DNA of 64,000 nucleotides from Mesorhizobium sp. M1B.F.Ca.ET.045.04.1.1 (GTDB lineage Bacteria > Pseudomonadota > Alphaproteobacteria > Rhizobiales > Rhizobiaceae): NCBI RefSeq assembly GCF_003952465.1, contig NZ_CP034448.1, positions 2,829,001-2,893,000 on the forward strand. The letters are read 5' to 3'. Positions 51,291 through 60,408 of the stretch are shown here, piece after piece. Position numbers and translations under genes: made by a program. Position 1 is the first letter of the stretch; every line of letters begins with the position of its first letter. A model generated the notes under the pieces. The model saw only the letters and a program-made list of their open reading frames with translations. It had not been told where the DNA came from and searched no databases.

Positions 51291-52512
51291 TGTCTCGGTT
51301 CTGGATGTACGGCTCTACGACGAGCCTATTGGCACGCTAACCCACCTGCAGGGCGATCGGACGATATTTGCGTTCAACGAAGACTACGTCGATAACCCGG
51401 ATCGGCCGACCCTCAGCCTGTCGTTCAAGGACGACCTGGGCGGCCTCATCACCAGGATCCGCCCGACACAAAGGGTGGTGCCGCCATTCTTCTCGAACCT
51501 GTTGCCGGAGGGCGGCTTGCGTCGCTATCTCGCCGAGCGGGCCGGGGTCAATCAGCAGCGCGAATTCTTCCTGCTCTGGGTGCTGGGGCTCGACCTGCCC
51601 GGAGCACTCTCGATCCATCCTGCGGCCGGTGACGGCCTTCCTCCTGGTGATGACGAGGATCTTCCGAAGAACGCCAAACCCAATGCGCTGCGCTTCTCGC
51701 TCGCCGGTGTGCAGCTCAAGTTCTCCGCGTTTCAGAATGCAGGGAAGGGCGGCGGCCTGACCATTCCCGCCGAGGGCGTCGGCGGATCGTGGATTGTGAA
51801 GCTCCCGTCCCAGCAGTTCACCGGCGTTCCGGAAAACGAGTTTTCGATGATGACGATCGCCGGGATGATCGGCATGGAGGTGCCCATCATCAACCTGGTC
51901 GATCTCGATGCGATCGCCGGTATTCCAGAAGGCGTGGGTGAATTAAAAGGGCAGGCGCTTGCTGTCAGCCGCTTCGACCGAACCGGTGACGGTCCTGTCC
52001 ACACCGAAGATTTCGCGCAGGTGTTCGGGGTCTTCCCGGACGACAAGTACAAGCGTGCAAGTTACGCCAACATCGCGCGCGTGATCGGCACCGAGGCGGG
52101 CGATGTCGGCGCGGCCGAGTTCATTCGCCGCCTCGTGTTCAGCGCGCTGATCGGCAATGGCGACATGCACCTCAAAAACTGGTCGCTGATCTATCCGGAC
52201 CGGCGCTCGGCCGCGCTCTCGCCGGCCTACGACCTGGTGTCGACCATTCCCTATATGAAGGGCGAGGACACGGCTGCGCTTAATTACTCTCGCACGAAGA
52301 AGATGGCCAAGCTCGATACCGATGAGCTTCGGCATCTGGCGGCCAAGGCACTTCTGCCGGAAAAGCTTGTCGTCGACACCGCCGCGGAAACCGTCCAACG
52401 ATTTCGGCAAGTCTGGGAGGCTGAGAAAACGCACCTTCCTCTCGCCGCTACCGTCGTGAAGGCAATCGACGCGCACGCTCCGACCGTGCCGCTGTTTAGC
52501 GAACTCGCATGA
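51283..52512 (+). CDS. hipA: HipA-type serine/threonine kinase toxin
   Basis: 409 residues from ATG 51283, with GGAG just upstream; ATGs at 51271 and 51277 are in frame. The N-subdomain has VRLYDEPIGTLTHLQGDRTI and FFSNLLPEGGLRRYLAER. The kinase part has LRFSLAGVQLKFSA, GGSWIVKLPS, the catalytic NGDMHLKNWSLIY and the metal-binding SPAYDLVST. HipA phosphorylates glutamyl-tRNA synthetase in E. coli and induces dormancy; the target here is unproved. Full length. Confidence 0.9.
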   Translation: MPDVSVLDVRLYDEPIGTLTHLQGDRTIFAFNEDYVDNPDRPTLSLSFKDDLGGLITRIRPTQRVVPPFFSNLLPEGGLRRYLAERAGVNQQREFFLLWVLGLDLPGALSIHPAAGDGLPPGDDEDLPKNAKPNALRFSLAGVQLKFSAFQNAGKGGGLTIPAEGVGGSWIVKLPSQQFTGVPENEFSMMTIAGMIGMEVPIINLVDLDAIAGIPEGVGELKGQALAVSRFDRTGDGPVHTEDFAQVFGVFPDDKYKRASYANIARVIGTEAGDVGAAEFIRRLVFSALIGNGDMHLKNWSLIYPDRRSAALSPAYDLVSTIPYMKGEDTAALNYSRTKKMAKLDTDELRHLAAKALLPEKLVVDTAAETVQRFRQVWEAEKTHLPLAATVVKAIDAHAPTVPLFSELA

Positions 52513-52938
52513 TCAAGACTCGCCTCAGCACGCCGTCGCCGTGAGAGCATTCGATCTGGAGCATCCGATCTGGTCTCGGCGGTCTTTGGTATAGCCTCTG
52601 CTATTTTGCGCGTCTTAATGTAAAATGTGCCGCGGTTTTCAGTCTCGACGATGCGCATCGTGAAGATTGCGCACCGTCAAATAAGACGCCGCAGGGCAGC
52701 ACGGTCTCCAAGGCCGAAACGTCGCTCTCATTGGCATCATCCGCCGCTTCTTCGATGACATCGATTTGTCCTTCCCGCCTTGCCGAGGATCATGGGCCAT
52801 CATATCTGGATCGCCTCCGCTGCCCAACGCGGTCGGGATTTGCTACCGATGCTTTGACTTGGTCGCTCTGGTTTGTGGGCGAACTGGACTTCGACAGAAT
52901 TGGCCTGAGTTTCGGTTCCAGCCGGGAGAGCGCCCGCA
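52513..52938. other. Intergenic stretch after hipA
   Basis: No protein of recognisable family is encoded. A minus-strand frame gives short fragments such as MRIVETENRGTFYIKTRK that run antisense into hipA and look like a decayed gene. The promoter of the yhaO-like gene should lie here, but none was identified with confidence. Confidence 0.35.
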
Positions 52939-54198
52939 ATGGCATTTCGATTTGTTCATACGGCCGACATCCATCTCGATTCCCCTTTGCGCTCACTTGC
53001 GCTGCGCAATCCCGAGCTTGCCGAGCTCGTCGGGGATGCCAGCCGCCAGGCATTTACCGCGATCGTGGATCTGTGCCTGGAGCAGCGTGTCGACGCTCTC
53101 GTTGTTGCCGGCGATCTTTACGATGGCGACCAGACTTCGATGAAAACAGCGCGCTTTTTGGCCTCCCAGATGACGCGCCTCCATCAGGCCGGCGTCAGGG
53201 TCTACATGATCCGCGGCAACCACGACGCCATGTCGCGGATTACCAAGCAGCTCGTCTTGCCAGACACGGTGACGATCTTCAGCGGCCGCTGCCAATCCGT
53301 GGTGCAGCCTGGCTCCGGGGTGGACGTCACATTCCATGGGCTGAGCTTCGCCAGCCCGAAGGCGCCCGAAAGCCTGCTGCCGAAATATGCAGGCCCCCGA
53401 GAGGGAGTTGCGAACATCGGCATCATGCATACGAGCTTGGCTGGTTCCCCAGGCCATGACGTCTATGCACCTTGCAGCGTCGCCGATCTGCAAGGCCATG
53501 GCTTCAACTATTGGGCGCTTGGCCATATCCACGTTCGCCAGGTGTATTCCGGCGCGAGCACGCTGGTGATGGCAGGGATCCCTCAGGGGAGGGACATCAA
53601 CGAGGCGGGCGAGAAGTCGGTCACGCTGGTCACCATTCGCGACGATCGCTCCGTCGAAATAGAAGAGAGGCTCACCAGTGTCGCGCAATTCGAGCGGGTG
53701 AACGTCGATCTGACCGGGTCATCGGAATGGAACGAGGCCATCATCCGCGTCCGGGCAGGACTGGAACAAGCCAGGGAGAAGGCGAAATCGCGGTATCTCG
53801 TTGCCCGCCTTCGGCTGGTGGGCACGTCTGCTCTTTCATGGTCGCTGATGCGTGACCGGGACCTGGCTGTCGCAGAAGCCGAACAGGCAGCGGAGCAGGT
53901 GGGCGACACCTGGGTGGAGAAGCTGGAGCTTGATTTTTCGGCCCCCGCTGTCGGAGATTCGGGCAATGTTGCCGATCCCACGCTTGAGCTCGCCCAGTCC
54001 ATGCGCGCCAATGCGAGCTCTGAAGCATTTCGAGCGGAAGCGCGGGAATTCGTGTTGAAGACGATCGCGGACCTGCCGCCCGATGCGCGGGGCTTCGCCG
54101 GCAAGGACGAAACAGGGTTAGAACAGTTTCTCGACCATGTGCTTGCCGGAAGCGTTGACCTGGTCACGGCAAGGCTCAAGCCAGGTGCGACGCGATGA
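52939..54198 (+). CDS. yhaO: YhaO/SbcD-like DNA-repair metallophosphoesterase
   Basis: 419 residues starting at the ATG after GGGAGAG. The calcineurin-like nuclease core has HTADIHLDSPL (DxH), VVAGDLYDGD (GDxxD), MIRGNHDA (GNHD) and YWALGHIHVRQ (GHxH), so all metal ligands are present. A capping C-terminal domain follows. SbcD/Mre11/YhaO proteins are manganese-dependent DNA nucleases that work with an SMC-like ATPase, encoded here by the next gene with a 4-base overlap. The complex would process DNA ends; in this island it may also act in defence, which is inference. Confidence 0.88.
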   Translation: MAFRFVHTADIHLDSPLRSLALRNPELAELVGDASRQAFTAIVDLCLEQRVDALVVAGDLYDGDQTSMKTARFLASQMTRLHQAGVRVYMIRGNHDAMSRITKQLVLPDTVTIFSGRCQSVVQPGSGVDVTFHGLSFASPKAPESLLPKYAGPREGVANIGIMHTSLAGSPGHDVYAPCSVADLQGHGFNYWALGHIHVRQVYSGASTLVMAGIPQGRDINEAGEKSVTLVTIRDDRSVEIEERLTSVAQFERVNVDLTGSSEWNEAIIRVRAGLEQAREKAKSRYLVARLRLVGTSALSWSLMRDRDLAVAEAEQAAEQVGDTWVEKLELDFSAPAVGDSGNVADPTLELAQSMRANASSEAFRAEAREFVLKTIADLPPDARGFAGKDETGLEQFLDHVLAGSVDLVTARLKPGATR

Positions 54199-57100
54199 GA
54201 TTGCGGCGCCTTGATCTGACCCGCTACGGCAAGTTCACCGATAAGGCGATCGACTTTGGAGAGAAGCCTATTTCAGCTCCCGATCTGCATATCGTTTTCG
54301 GCCTCAACGAGGCCGGCAAGTCGACTGCGCTTTCCGCCTACCTTGATCTGCTCTTCGGCATCGAGGAGCGCAGTCGGTATAATTTCCTGCACGACTATAG
54401 CTCGATGCGCATCGGCGGGCTGCTCGAATTCGAGGGACGGACGCTTGCCGTTTCGCGCACCAAAAGCCGCAGCAACTCCCTGCATGATGCCGAAGGCAAG
54501 CCGGTCAGCGAAATTGCTATCTCCGCGCAGCTCGCCGGACTGTCGCGAGAAGCCTACAGCAGCATGTTCTCGCTGGACGACGAAACGCTGGAAGCGGGCG
54601 GCAAGGCGATCCTTGAATCGCGCGGCGATCTCGGCAAGCTCCTTTTCACCGCCAGTGCTGGGCTTGGCCATGCCAGCGATGTCCTGGCCGCATTGGAAAC
54701 GGAGGCCGATGGTCTTCATCGAAAACAGGCGCAGAGCACGGAAATCGCGCTGCTGAAGAAGCGGTTCGCGGAACTCAAGTCGCGCAAGGAGGCGATCGAC
54801 ACGCTGGCCTCGACATTCGAGGCGCTCGAGGCGGAACGCGTGGAAGCCCAGGAGAAGTATGACCGCAGCCTGGCTGAACGCGCGGCGATGTCGGCCCGGC
54901 TCGCCACGATTGACCGATATGTGCGCGCCGTGCCGCTCCTGGCCGAAATAAAACGCAAGGCAACCAGGCTGGCTGAGCTGCCGGACATGCCGTCTCCTCC
55001 CAGGACCTGGAGCGGCAGCGTCGCGGAATTGATCGATCAGGACGCGCGGCTGAGAACCCGTCTCCAGGCGAATGGCGATGAGATCGATCGGGCGAAGACA
55101 AAGATAGAAGCAATCGCTGTCGACGACGCTGTGCTGGCAATCTCCGAGCAGGTGCGAGGGCTGGCCGACCGCAAGGCGCGCTATTTATCCGCGGGCATGG
55201 ATCTGCCGACCCGCAAAATGGAACTCCAAGTGCTCGACCATACGGTGGCTAACTGTCTCGCCGCGCTTGGAAGGTCGGCCGAACAGGATCCGTCCCGGCT
55301 CATCCTGCCGGCCGTTGTGGTCGGCACGCTTCGCAACATGGTCGAACAACGCTCCGGCATCACGACGAGCCTGCGGATGGCGCGCGATGAAGCCGCTGCC
55401 GCGCTCGACGGACTCAACGCTGCGCGAGGTCGCATTGACGAGGAGAGGGCAGTGCCCGAGCCAGCAAGAGCCAGGCTGATGGCAGCGGTGTCGGAGGCCA
55501 AGGCCAGTGGTCACACACGGGAAATCAGAGAGGCGTGCGCGTTCGAGGACGAGCGGCAAACAGGGCTGGCCGATGTGATGCGGCGCCTTCGGCCGTGGTC
55601 GGGAGATGCGGAAGCACTTTCGAAAATGTCGGTTCCAGTGCCGACGCAGATGGCCGTCTGGAAGAAACTGGCCGCGGACCTTCAAAGGGACAGGGCGGTC
55701 TTCTCGGAGCGTCTGGTTGAGCATGAACAAAGCCGGATCCCGACGTCGGCTCGTCTGGCTGCTGTCCGCGCGTCGGCCGACATCGCCGACGACGAAACCG
55801 CCGCAGCCATTCGGCGTGAGAGGGAAGAGGCCTGGCGAAATCACCGGGCGGACCTAAAGGCCGAAACGGCTGATGTCTTTGCGGCGGCACTGGCCAGGGA
55901 CGATCAGGTCGGCGCGGCTCGATTGGCTCATTCGGGCGAGCTGGCGGACCTGCGTGCAATCAAGCAAAAGGCGGGGGAGATCGAAGCGGCAATAGAGCGC
56001 ATAAGCCTCCAACTCGGTGGTGTGGCTGAGCAAGCAGAAATGGCTTCCACTGAAATCAAGCGAATGGCCGGAGCCTTGCTTGAGGATTGCCAGGCGCAGT
56101 CGCTCGACCTCTTGATCGGTCTTCTCGAGGAGCGCCTTTCCGCGCGTGCTGACGCGCTTGCCGCTTGGGACGGCATCCTGCTCGCACGCGCAAGGATTGA
56201 GCGCGCGACAGCCGAAGGAGAGCGAATCCATCTCGGACTGACCTCAGCTCTTCGAAGCGTTGGAATTCAGCCGGAAGCCGGTGAAGCCCTGGACGTGATG
56301 GTGGTCGCCGCCGACCGCTTTCTCGACAGGCAGGCGAAGGTCGACGCGAAACGAGCGGAAGCGCTAAGAAGCGTCGCCGCGAAGGAAGAGGAGCTGGCCG
56401 CAAGGCGGCTCGCTGTTGAAATCGCCGAGCGGCGAGAGGGTGCATGGCAGGCCGAGGTCAAGGAAACGCTGAAGGGCACCTGGCTGGAAGAAGGCATCGC
56501 CGGAACCGGGCTTGGCAGCGTCCTCGATCAGCTGTCGGAGCTATCAAAGGCCCTGCAGGATCGTGAGGCCATGCGTATCCGCATCCGCAAGATGGAGGCG
56601 GACAGGACTGCATTTGCTGAAGAGGTGGCCCGGCTTGGTGCGCAGGCCGGGGAGCCCGCGAGCGACGAGCCGCCAGAACAGGTGAGCGTCAGGCTGACAG
56701 GGCGTCTGGAGCAAGCCGAGCGTGCCCGTGAGGCGAGGGCAAATCTACTCCTTGACGTTCAAAAGTTGCAGGACGTTCGAGAGGCACTGAACGCTGATGT
56801 CGCGGTACACGAGACAACAAAGCAGGCAGTGCTCGATGCCTTCGGGGTAAGAACGCTGCCGGAGGTCGGGGAGCGCGACGAACAGCTTCGCGAGCGAGAC
56901 GGTCTCCATAGTGCCAGGGTCGAGCTTGAGGAAAGACTGACGAGCGAGCTCGCTCTCGACGACTTCACCCAGGCCCGGTCGTTGCTGGAAGGCCTCGATC
57001 TTGATGGGCTTGCAATTGAAAAGGCCGAAGTCGAGCGGCGTCTCGCCGACCTCGATGACTCACTGCAACAGCAACTCGTCCGACGCACCCGGGCGACCGA

Positions 57101-57665
57101 CAAGCTCGATGCGATCGGCGGCGACAGCGCAGTTGCCCGCATCGATGCCGATCGTCGCACCGTCCTTCTCGAAATTGAGGAAAAGGCCGTCCGCTTTATC
57201 GAGTTGAAGCTTGGGGTGATGTCGGCATCGAGTGCGCTGCGGGTCTATCGCGAACGTCACCGCTCCGGGATGATGAGCGAGGCCTCCGACGCCTTCGCAC
57301 TGATCACGCGAGGGCAGTACACAGGCTTGACGACCCAGCCGGTAAAGGGCGGCGAGGTGCTCATCGCGACACAGAAAGATGGCCAATCGAAGGTCGCGGA
57401 CGCTCTGTCGAAGGGCGCGCGTTTTCAGCTCTACCTGGCTCTACGCCTCGCCGGATATTACGAGTTTGCCAAGGTCAGGCCGGCTGTTCCGTTCATCGCC
57501 GACGACATCATGGAAACGTTCGACCATCTCCGGTCGGAGGAAGTTTTCCGATTGTTCGGCGAGATGGCTAGTGTGGGCCAGGTGATTTACCTCACGCATC
57601 ATCAACACCTGTGTGAGATTGCGAAGTCGGTTGTCCCTAACGTGGCCATCCACGAGCTCCGGTAA
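54195..57665 (+). CDS. yhaN: YhaN/SbcC-like SMC ATPase
   Basis: 1156 residues. Walker A VFGLNEAGKSTALSAY is near residue 35 after the typical MRLRRLDLTRYGKFTD start. Very long coiled-coil arms occupy about 180-1000. The C-terminal lobe has the signature LSKGARFQLYLALRLAGYYE, Walker B VPFIADDIMETFDHLRSEEV and H-loop YLTHHQHL. This is the AAA_27/YhaN type that partners with YhaO. No CxxC zinc hook is evident, unlike the LmuB protein in this window. The gene is intact over 3.5 kb and coupled to yhaO. Confidence 0.88.
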   Translation: MRLRRLDLTRYGKFTDKAIDFGEKPISAPDLHIVFGLNEAGKSTALSAYLDLLFGIEERSRYNFLHDYSSMRIGGLLEFEGRTLAVSRTKSRSNSLHDAEGKPVSEIAISAQLAGLSREAYSSMFSLDDETLEAGGKAILESRGDLGKLLFTASAGLGHASDVLAALETEADGLHRKQAQSTEIALLKKRFAELKSRKEAIDTLASTFEALEAERVEAQEKYDRSLAERAAMSARLATIDRYVRAVPLLAEIKRKATRLAELPDMPSPPRTWSGSVAELIDQDARLRTRLQANGDEIDRAKTKIEAIAVDDAVLAISEQVRGLADRKARYLSAGMDLPTRKMELQVLDHTVANCLAALGRSAEQDPSRLILPAVVVGTLRNMVEQRSGITTSLRMARDEAAAALDGLNAARGRIDEERAVPEPARARLMAAVSEAKASGHTREIREACAFEDERQTGLADVMRRLRPWSGDAEALSKMSVPVPTQMAVWKKLAADLQRDRAVFSERLVEHEQSRIPTSARLAAVRASADIADDETAAAIRREREEAWRNHRADLKAETADVFAAALARDDQVGAARLAHSGELADLRAIKQKAGEIEAAIERISLQLGGVAEQAEMASTEIKRMAGALLEDCQAQSLDLLIGLLEERLSARADALAAWDGILLARARIERATAEGERIHLGLTSALRSVGIQPEAGEALDVMVVAADRFLDRQAKVDAKRAEALRSVAAKEEELAARRLAVEIAERREGAWQAEVKETLKGTWLEEGIAGTGLGSVLDQLSELSKALQDREAMRIRIRKMEADRTAFAEEVARLGAQAGEPASDEPPEQVSVRLTGRLEQAERAREARANLLLDVQKLQDVREALNADVAVHETTKQAVLDAFGVRTLPEVGERDEQLRERDGLHSARVELEERLTSELALDDFTQARSLLEGLDLDGLAIEKAEVERRLADLDDSLQQQLVRRTRATDKLDAIGGDSAVARIDADRRTVLLEIEEKAVRFIELKLGVMSASSALRVYRERHRSGMMSEASDAFALITRGQYTGLTTQPVKGGEVLIATQKDGQSKVADALSKGARFQLYLALRLAGYYEFAKVRPAVPFIADDIMETFDHLRSEEVFRLFGEMASVGQVIYLTHHQHLCEIAKSVVPNVAIHELR

Positions 57666-57916
57666 TTCAAACGGCATCGTTGCTGGCGCGTTCTCGAGAT
57701 AAGTGGCATCGCCAATGACCGCTTCGCGCCGATTTCGGACGCTCAAGCAAGTTTGAACAGCTCCGGAAAGCGGACATATCCTGTATTGGCTCCTTCGTTT
57801 TGACTTTCTGATCGTCCGCAAATCCAAGCGGCCCCAAGTTATGACAAAACTCGGCTCGGCTTCAGATCACCGCTTTCTATCAAACGGATCAAAGTGCGGC
57901 GCGCTCACTTCTGCCC

Positions 57917-58459
57917 TCAAGCGATTGAGCGCTTCCTGCTGCCACGCTCCCGCTCGAGCCGGTAGACGTCGGGCAATGGTTGCCAGTCCTTCGGCGTCAG
58001 CCGCATGCACCATTTCTCGCGCCTGTAGCCCTAGTGCGCTAGCCCGACCATGTCGGACCCGTCAAACCACACTGACACGTTGAGCTTGGGAAAATGCAGG
58101 CACCTGGCCCTGTCGATGTCGGCCTCGCCGTTGCCTTCCTTCCATGGCGTCCAGCCGCGGCTAGGTCGTTCGGTAAGCTCATCGTCACGCATCGGGTCTC
58201 CTCCGCTTGTTGGCGTCACCGCATGATCCGTGAATTGTTGGTTTCGATCGTCGCGGCCGGCGTTTCGGCACTCGTGACAGTAGATGATTTCGATCAGATC
58301 CCGGTGCAAGCACCTATGGTCCGGCCCGAGCCGCTTCACCAGCTCGGCGACGTCTAAATGAGCTTTTCGCTTGCAGGTCAAGCAGTCGACCGAGAGACCT
58401 GTGCCAGCCTCCAGCTTCTTGCCAGGCGTGTTTTCTACGAAGGGGAATTTCATTGTCAT
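57917..58459 (-). pseudogene. Zinc-ribbon hypothetical protein interrupted by an in-frame TAG
   Basis: From ATG 58459 (GGAGATCG upstream) 142 residues are encoded. Two CxxC pairs (VDCLTCKRK and IIYCHECRN) suggest a zinc ribbon, and the frame ends WFDGSDMVGLAH at a TAG (58031-58033). The same frame continues without shift as GYRREKWCMRLTPKDWQPLP and DVYRLERERGS to TGA at 57917. The 37 extra residues look like real protein, so the parent probably had about 180 residues and a sense codon in place of TAG. Function is unknown. Confidence 0.55.
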
Positions 58460-58882
58460 TGGCGATCTCCGAAAATGAGGTCGCCGCACCAGGGAAGATT
58501 ATATTCCTGATCGCCTGGCATTTGCCAGGGGCAGGCCGCCGTCTCAATGGAATAAGGGGCTATATGCTTCGTTTATTCGGACCAATGCGCTTGGAAGTCT
58601 GGACCTCGGTCGATTTGCGGGCCTGCTGGCAAATCAGACAGTCTCCCGATCGCGCCGGCTGATAAACCCAAGCCCCCGCCCATCAGTCGGCGCATAGCCC
58701 GGCTTGCGAACCTCAATCATAACCCCAAAAGCAAGCCGGGCTCATCTAGCGCCGAGGCCGCACTTCGAAGCGCCGGCCGCCGCGCCGTAGGGCAAGATGC
58801 GCTGTTTTGGATAACCAGCGCGCGCTGGCCTGGTCTTGCACTGGCCTGGGTTTGCCAATGTCCCGTTTCGGCACCAAAATGC
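58460..58882. other. Gene-poor stretch upstream of the candidate sRNA
   Basis: No convincing gene is seen. Short minus-strand frames here have proline- and arginine-rich products without family resemblance. The end of the stretch carries regulatory sequence for the sRNA that follows. Confidence 0.4.
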
Positions 58883-58898
58883 TGGCACCCGCCTTGCA
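58883..58898 (+). promoter_or_regulatory. Sigma-54 (RpoN) promoter, perfect consensus
   Basis: TGGCAC ccgcc TTGCA matches the -24/-12 consensus TGGCAC-N5-TTGCW at every specified position with correct GG/GC spacing. Transcription should start about 12 bases past the GC, near 58909, at the first base of the hairpin array described next. No enhancer site for NtrC or NifA was recognised upstream. Confidence 0.6.
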
Positions 58899-58908
58899 AC
58901 TGAAGAGA

Positions 58909-59014
58909 TTGCCGGTGCTAATCCTCCCACCGGGTCCTGATCGGGGGATCAGGAAAATAAGCTCTCGCCGGGCTTGAGGTGCTTGGGGTTCCTCGCCCGG
59001 CGAGTCTTTCTTTC
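58909..59014 (+). ncRNA. Candidate trans-acting sRNA with anti-Shine-Dalgarno loop
   Basis: Three consecutive hairpins follow the sigma-54 site. SL1 pairs CCGGTG (58912-58917) with CACCGG (58928-58933) and exposes TCCTCC in its loop, complementary to ribosome-binding sites. SL2 is an 8-bp stem, TCCTGATC/GATCAGGA (58935-58954). SL3 is a 10-bp GC-rich stem (58964-58973 with 58995-59004) followed by TCTTTCTTTC, an intrinsic terminator. The layout resembles the rhizobial alpha-r14 (NfeR1-like) sRNA family, whose members use CCUCC-type loops to block translation. The family name is my recollection of the pattern, not a search result. Confidence 0.6.
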
Positions 59015-59202
59015 AACGCAGCACCAGCGCGCCGACGACCTTGCCGCAGGAAAAAAAGCGCTATGTTTCGCGCGTCGATCTTGTTGAACGAACGTTGTTT
59101 TCGCGCATTGGCGCCCTGACGATTTTTCCTCTCAATTTCGAAACTGGAGCGTTTGGCTGCCAGCCAGACGCGATGATTTGCACCGATTTGAAAGGAAATC
59201 GT

Positions 59203-59412
59203 ATGGCTACTGGAACAGTGAAGTTCTTCAACGCTACCAAAGGCTTCGCCTTTATCGAGCAGGGTAATGGGCAGCCGGACGTGTTCGTCCACATCTCTGC
59301 CGTTGAGCGCGCCGGCATGCGCACGCTTGCGGAAGGCCAGAAGGTCAACTTCGACGTCGTGAAAGATAACCGCAACGGCAAGAGTTCGGCTGAGAACCTT
59401 CAGGCCGCGTGA
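59203..59412 (+). CDS. cspA: CspA-family cold-shock protein
   Basis: 69 residues from ATG 59203, with AAAGGAAA upstream. [20 protein letters not shown] and [13 protein letters not shown] contain the RNP1 (KGFAFI) and RNP2 (VFVHI) motifs of the single OB-fold nucleic-acid chaperone. It binds single-stranded RNA and prevents unwanted structure. The leader between the sRNA terminator and the start is about 190 bases, consistent with a long cold-shock 5' UTR. Confidence 0.93.
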   Translation: MATGTVKFFNATKGFAFIEQGNGQPDVFVHISAVERAGMRTLAEGQKVNFDVVKDNRNGKSSAENLQAA

Positions 59413-59507
59413 GTGACAACCCTTCTGGCTTGCGACCACGGATGTACTGGCGCGGCCATCGAAGCGATGATGAGAAGGTCGGGCATGTCCCGGCCTAGGA
59501 TTTATTT

Positions 59508-59705
59508 ATGCGCCCCTCAATTCCGAATGGCGTTTTTAAGCCGAAAGCTTCTCCCGGCGAGGTGAAGCAGGACGCCACAAACAGAGCAGCCAAGGTGATC
59601 ATAGTGAACGAGGCCGCAGCGAGGGAGGCGAAAACCGAACGTTTGCGACGTGCGCGGCTTGCTAAAGAAACAGCCGAGCCGGAGACCCCGCCGAAGAAAC
59701 GCTAA
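59508..59705 (+). CDS. Small basic hypothetical protein
   Basis: 65 residues with a MRPSIPNGVFKPKASPGEVK start, a central helix (AAKVIIVNEAAAREAKTERL) and a charged Pro/Lys-rich end. It resembles small conserved rhizobial proteins found near cold-shock genes. No function is known. It lies about 95 bases downstream of cspA in the same direction and could share its transcript. Confidence 0.6.
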   Translation: MRPSIPNGVFKPKASPGEVKQDATNRAAKVIIVNEAAAREAKTERLRRARLAKETAEPETPPKKR

Positions 59706-59746
59706 TCGACGCTTTATCGCGCCGACCTATGGAAGCCGAGCCGACG

Positions 59747-59929
59747 CTAGTGGGGGCGTTTCCTCTGACGGTCCATGTCATTCAGAAAACCAACTAAGTC
59801 GAGCACCAGCCAGAAAGGCATGCTTTCGAGCAGGAGGCCGCAGATCTCATGGGGAAGCCCGGTCATAACGTCGATCACCGAAAAGGTACCGTCCGGGTCG
59901 CTTTCGATATCGTAACGTTCTGCCACCAT
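59747..59929 (-). CDS. Small conserved rhizobial hypothetical protein
   Basis: 60 residues: YDIESDPDGTFSVIDVMTGL, then PHEICGLLLESMPFWLVLDL and VGFLNDMDRQRK. The coherent strand-strand-helix pattern and the resemblance to small proteins found widely in Rhizobiales support a real gene. Function is unknown. It is convergent with the gene at 59508. Confidence 0.65.
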   Translation of the reverse strand: MVAERYDIESDPDGTFSVIDVMTGLPHEICGLLLESMPFWLVLDLVGFLNDMDRQRKRPH

Positions 59930-60064
59930 GCGCCGAACATATACGGCAAATGAGGCCTGTGGATAGTAACCGGGAATTCAACGAGGCTCCGTGCCGAGGC
60001 AGACGTGATTTGCCTTGTGAGCGTGGCAGACCTAGCGTGCCCGTTTTAAGGGGGGCCGCTACAC

Positions 60065-60376
60065 ATGAAACCAGCAGTATCCAAGCCGGGGCCTTGTCGG
60101 CATTTTCTGGTAGTACCGCCGCATGGTGCCAAGTTCGACAACCTAGTGATGCTGATGAGGATCGAGGCCGGCCTGAACGCCGAGTTCGCTGGCTTTACGT
60201 TTGTCGTCACCACCGACGGACAGCGCTATGACGACTTCTTTCTGGTGCCAATACTCGGCACTGTGAACGACCCGGCCGCACCCCCTTTGCAGGTCAAGCC
60301 GGATGTCCAACTCTGCATGAACATCGCGAGCTTCCTTTCTCGCTACGTCAATGAGGAACGGCCCAGGCTGAACTGA
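60065..60376 (+). CDS. Hypothetical protein
   Basis: 103 residues, mixed alpha/beta, with FLVVPPHGAKFDNLVMLMRI, AGFTFVVTTDGQRYDDFFLV and a C-terminal helix CMNIASFLSRYVNEERP. No family is recognised. The composition is that of a soluble folded protein, and the ATG is preceded by purine-rich GGGGG about 10 bases upstream. Confidence 0.55.
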   Translation: MKPAVSKPGPCRHFLVVPPHGAKFDNLVMLMRIEAGLNAEFAGFTFVVTTDGQRYDDFFLVPILGTVNDPAAPPLQVKPDVQLCMNIASFLSRYVNEERPRLN

Positions 60377-60408
60377 CAAAAAAGCCCGCCGACCGGAGCC
60401 AGACTTAT

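Noticed and set aside
52284..52827. Minus-strand frames between and into hipA and the yhaO-like gene
   Set aside because: The sensible-looking start runs antisense into hipA and the rest changes frame. At most this is a decayed gene.
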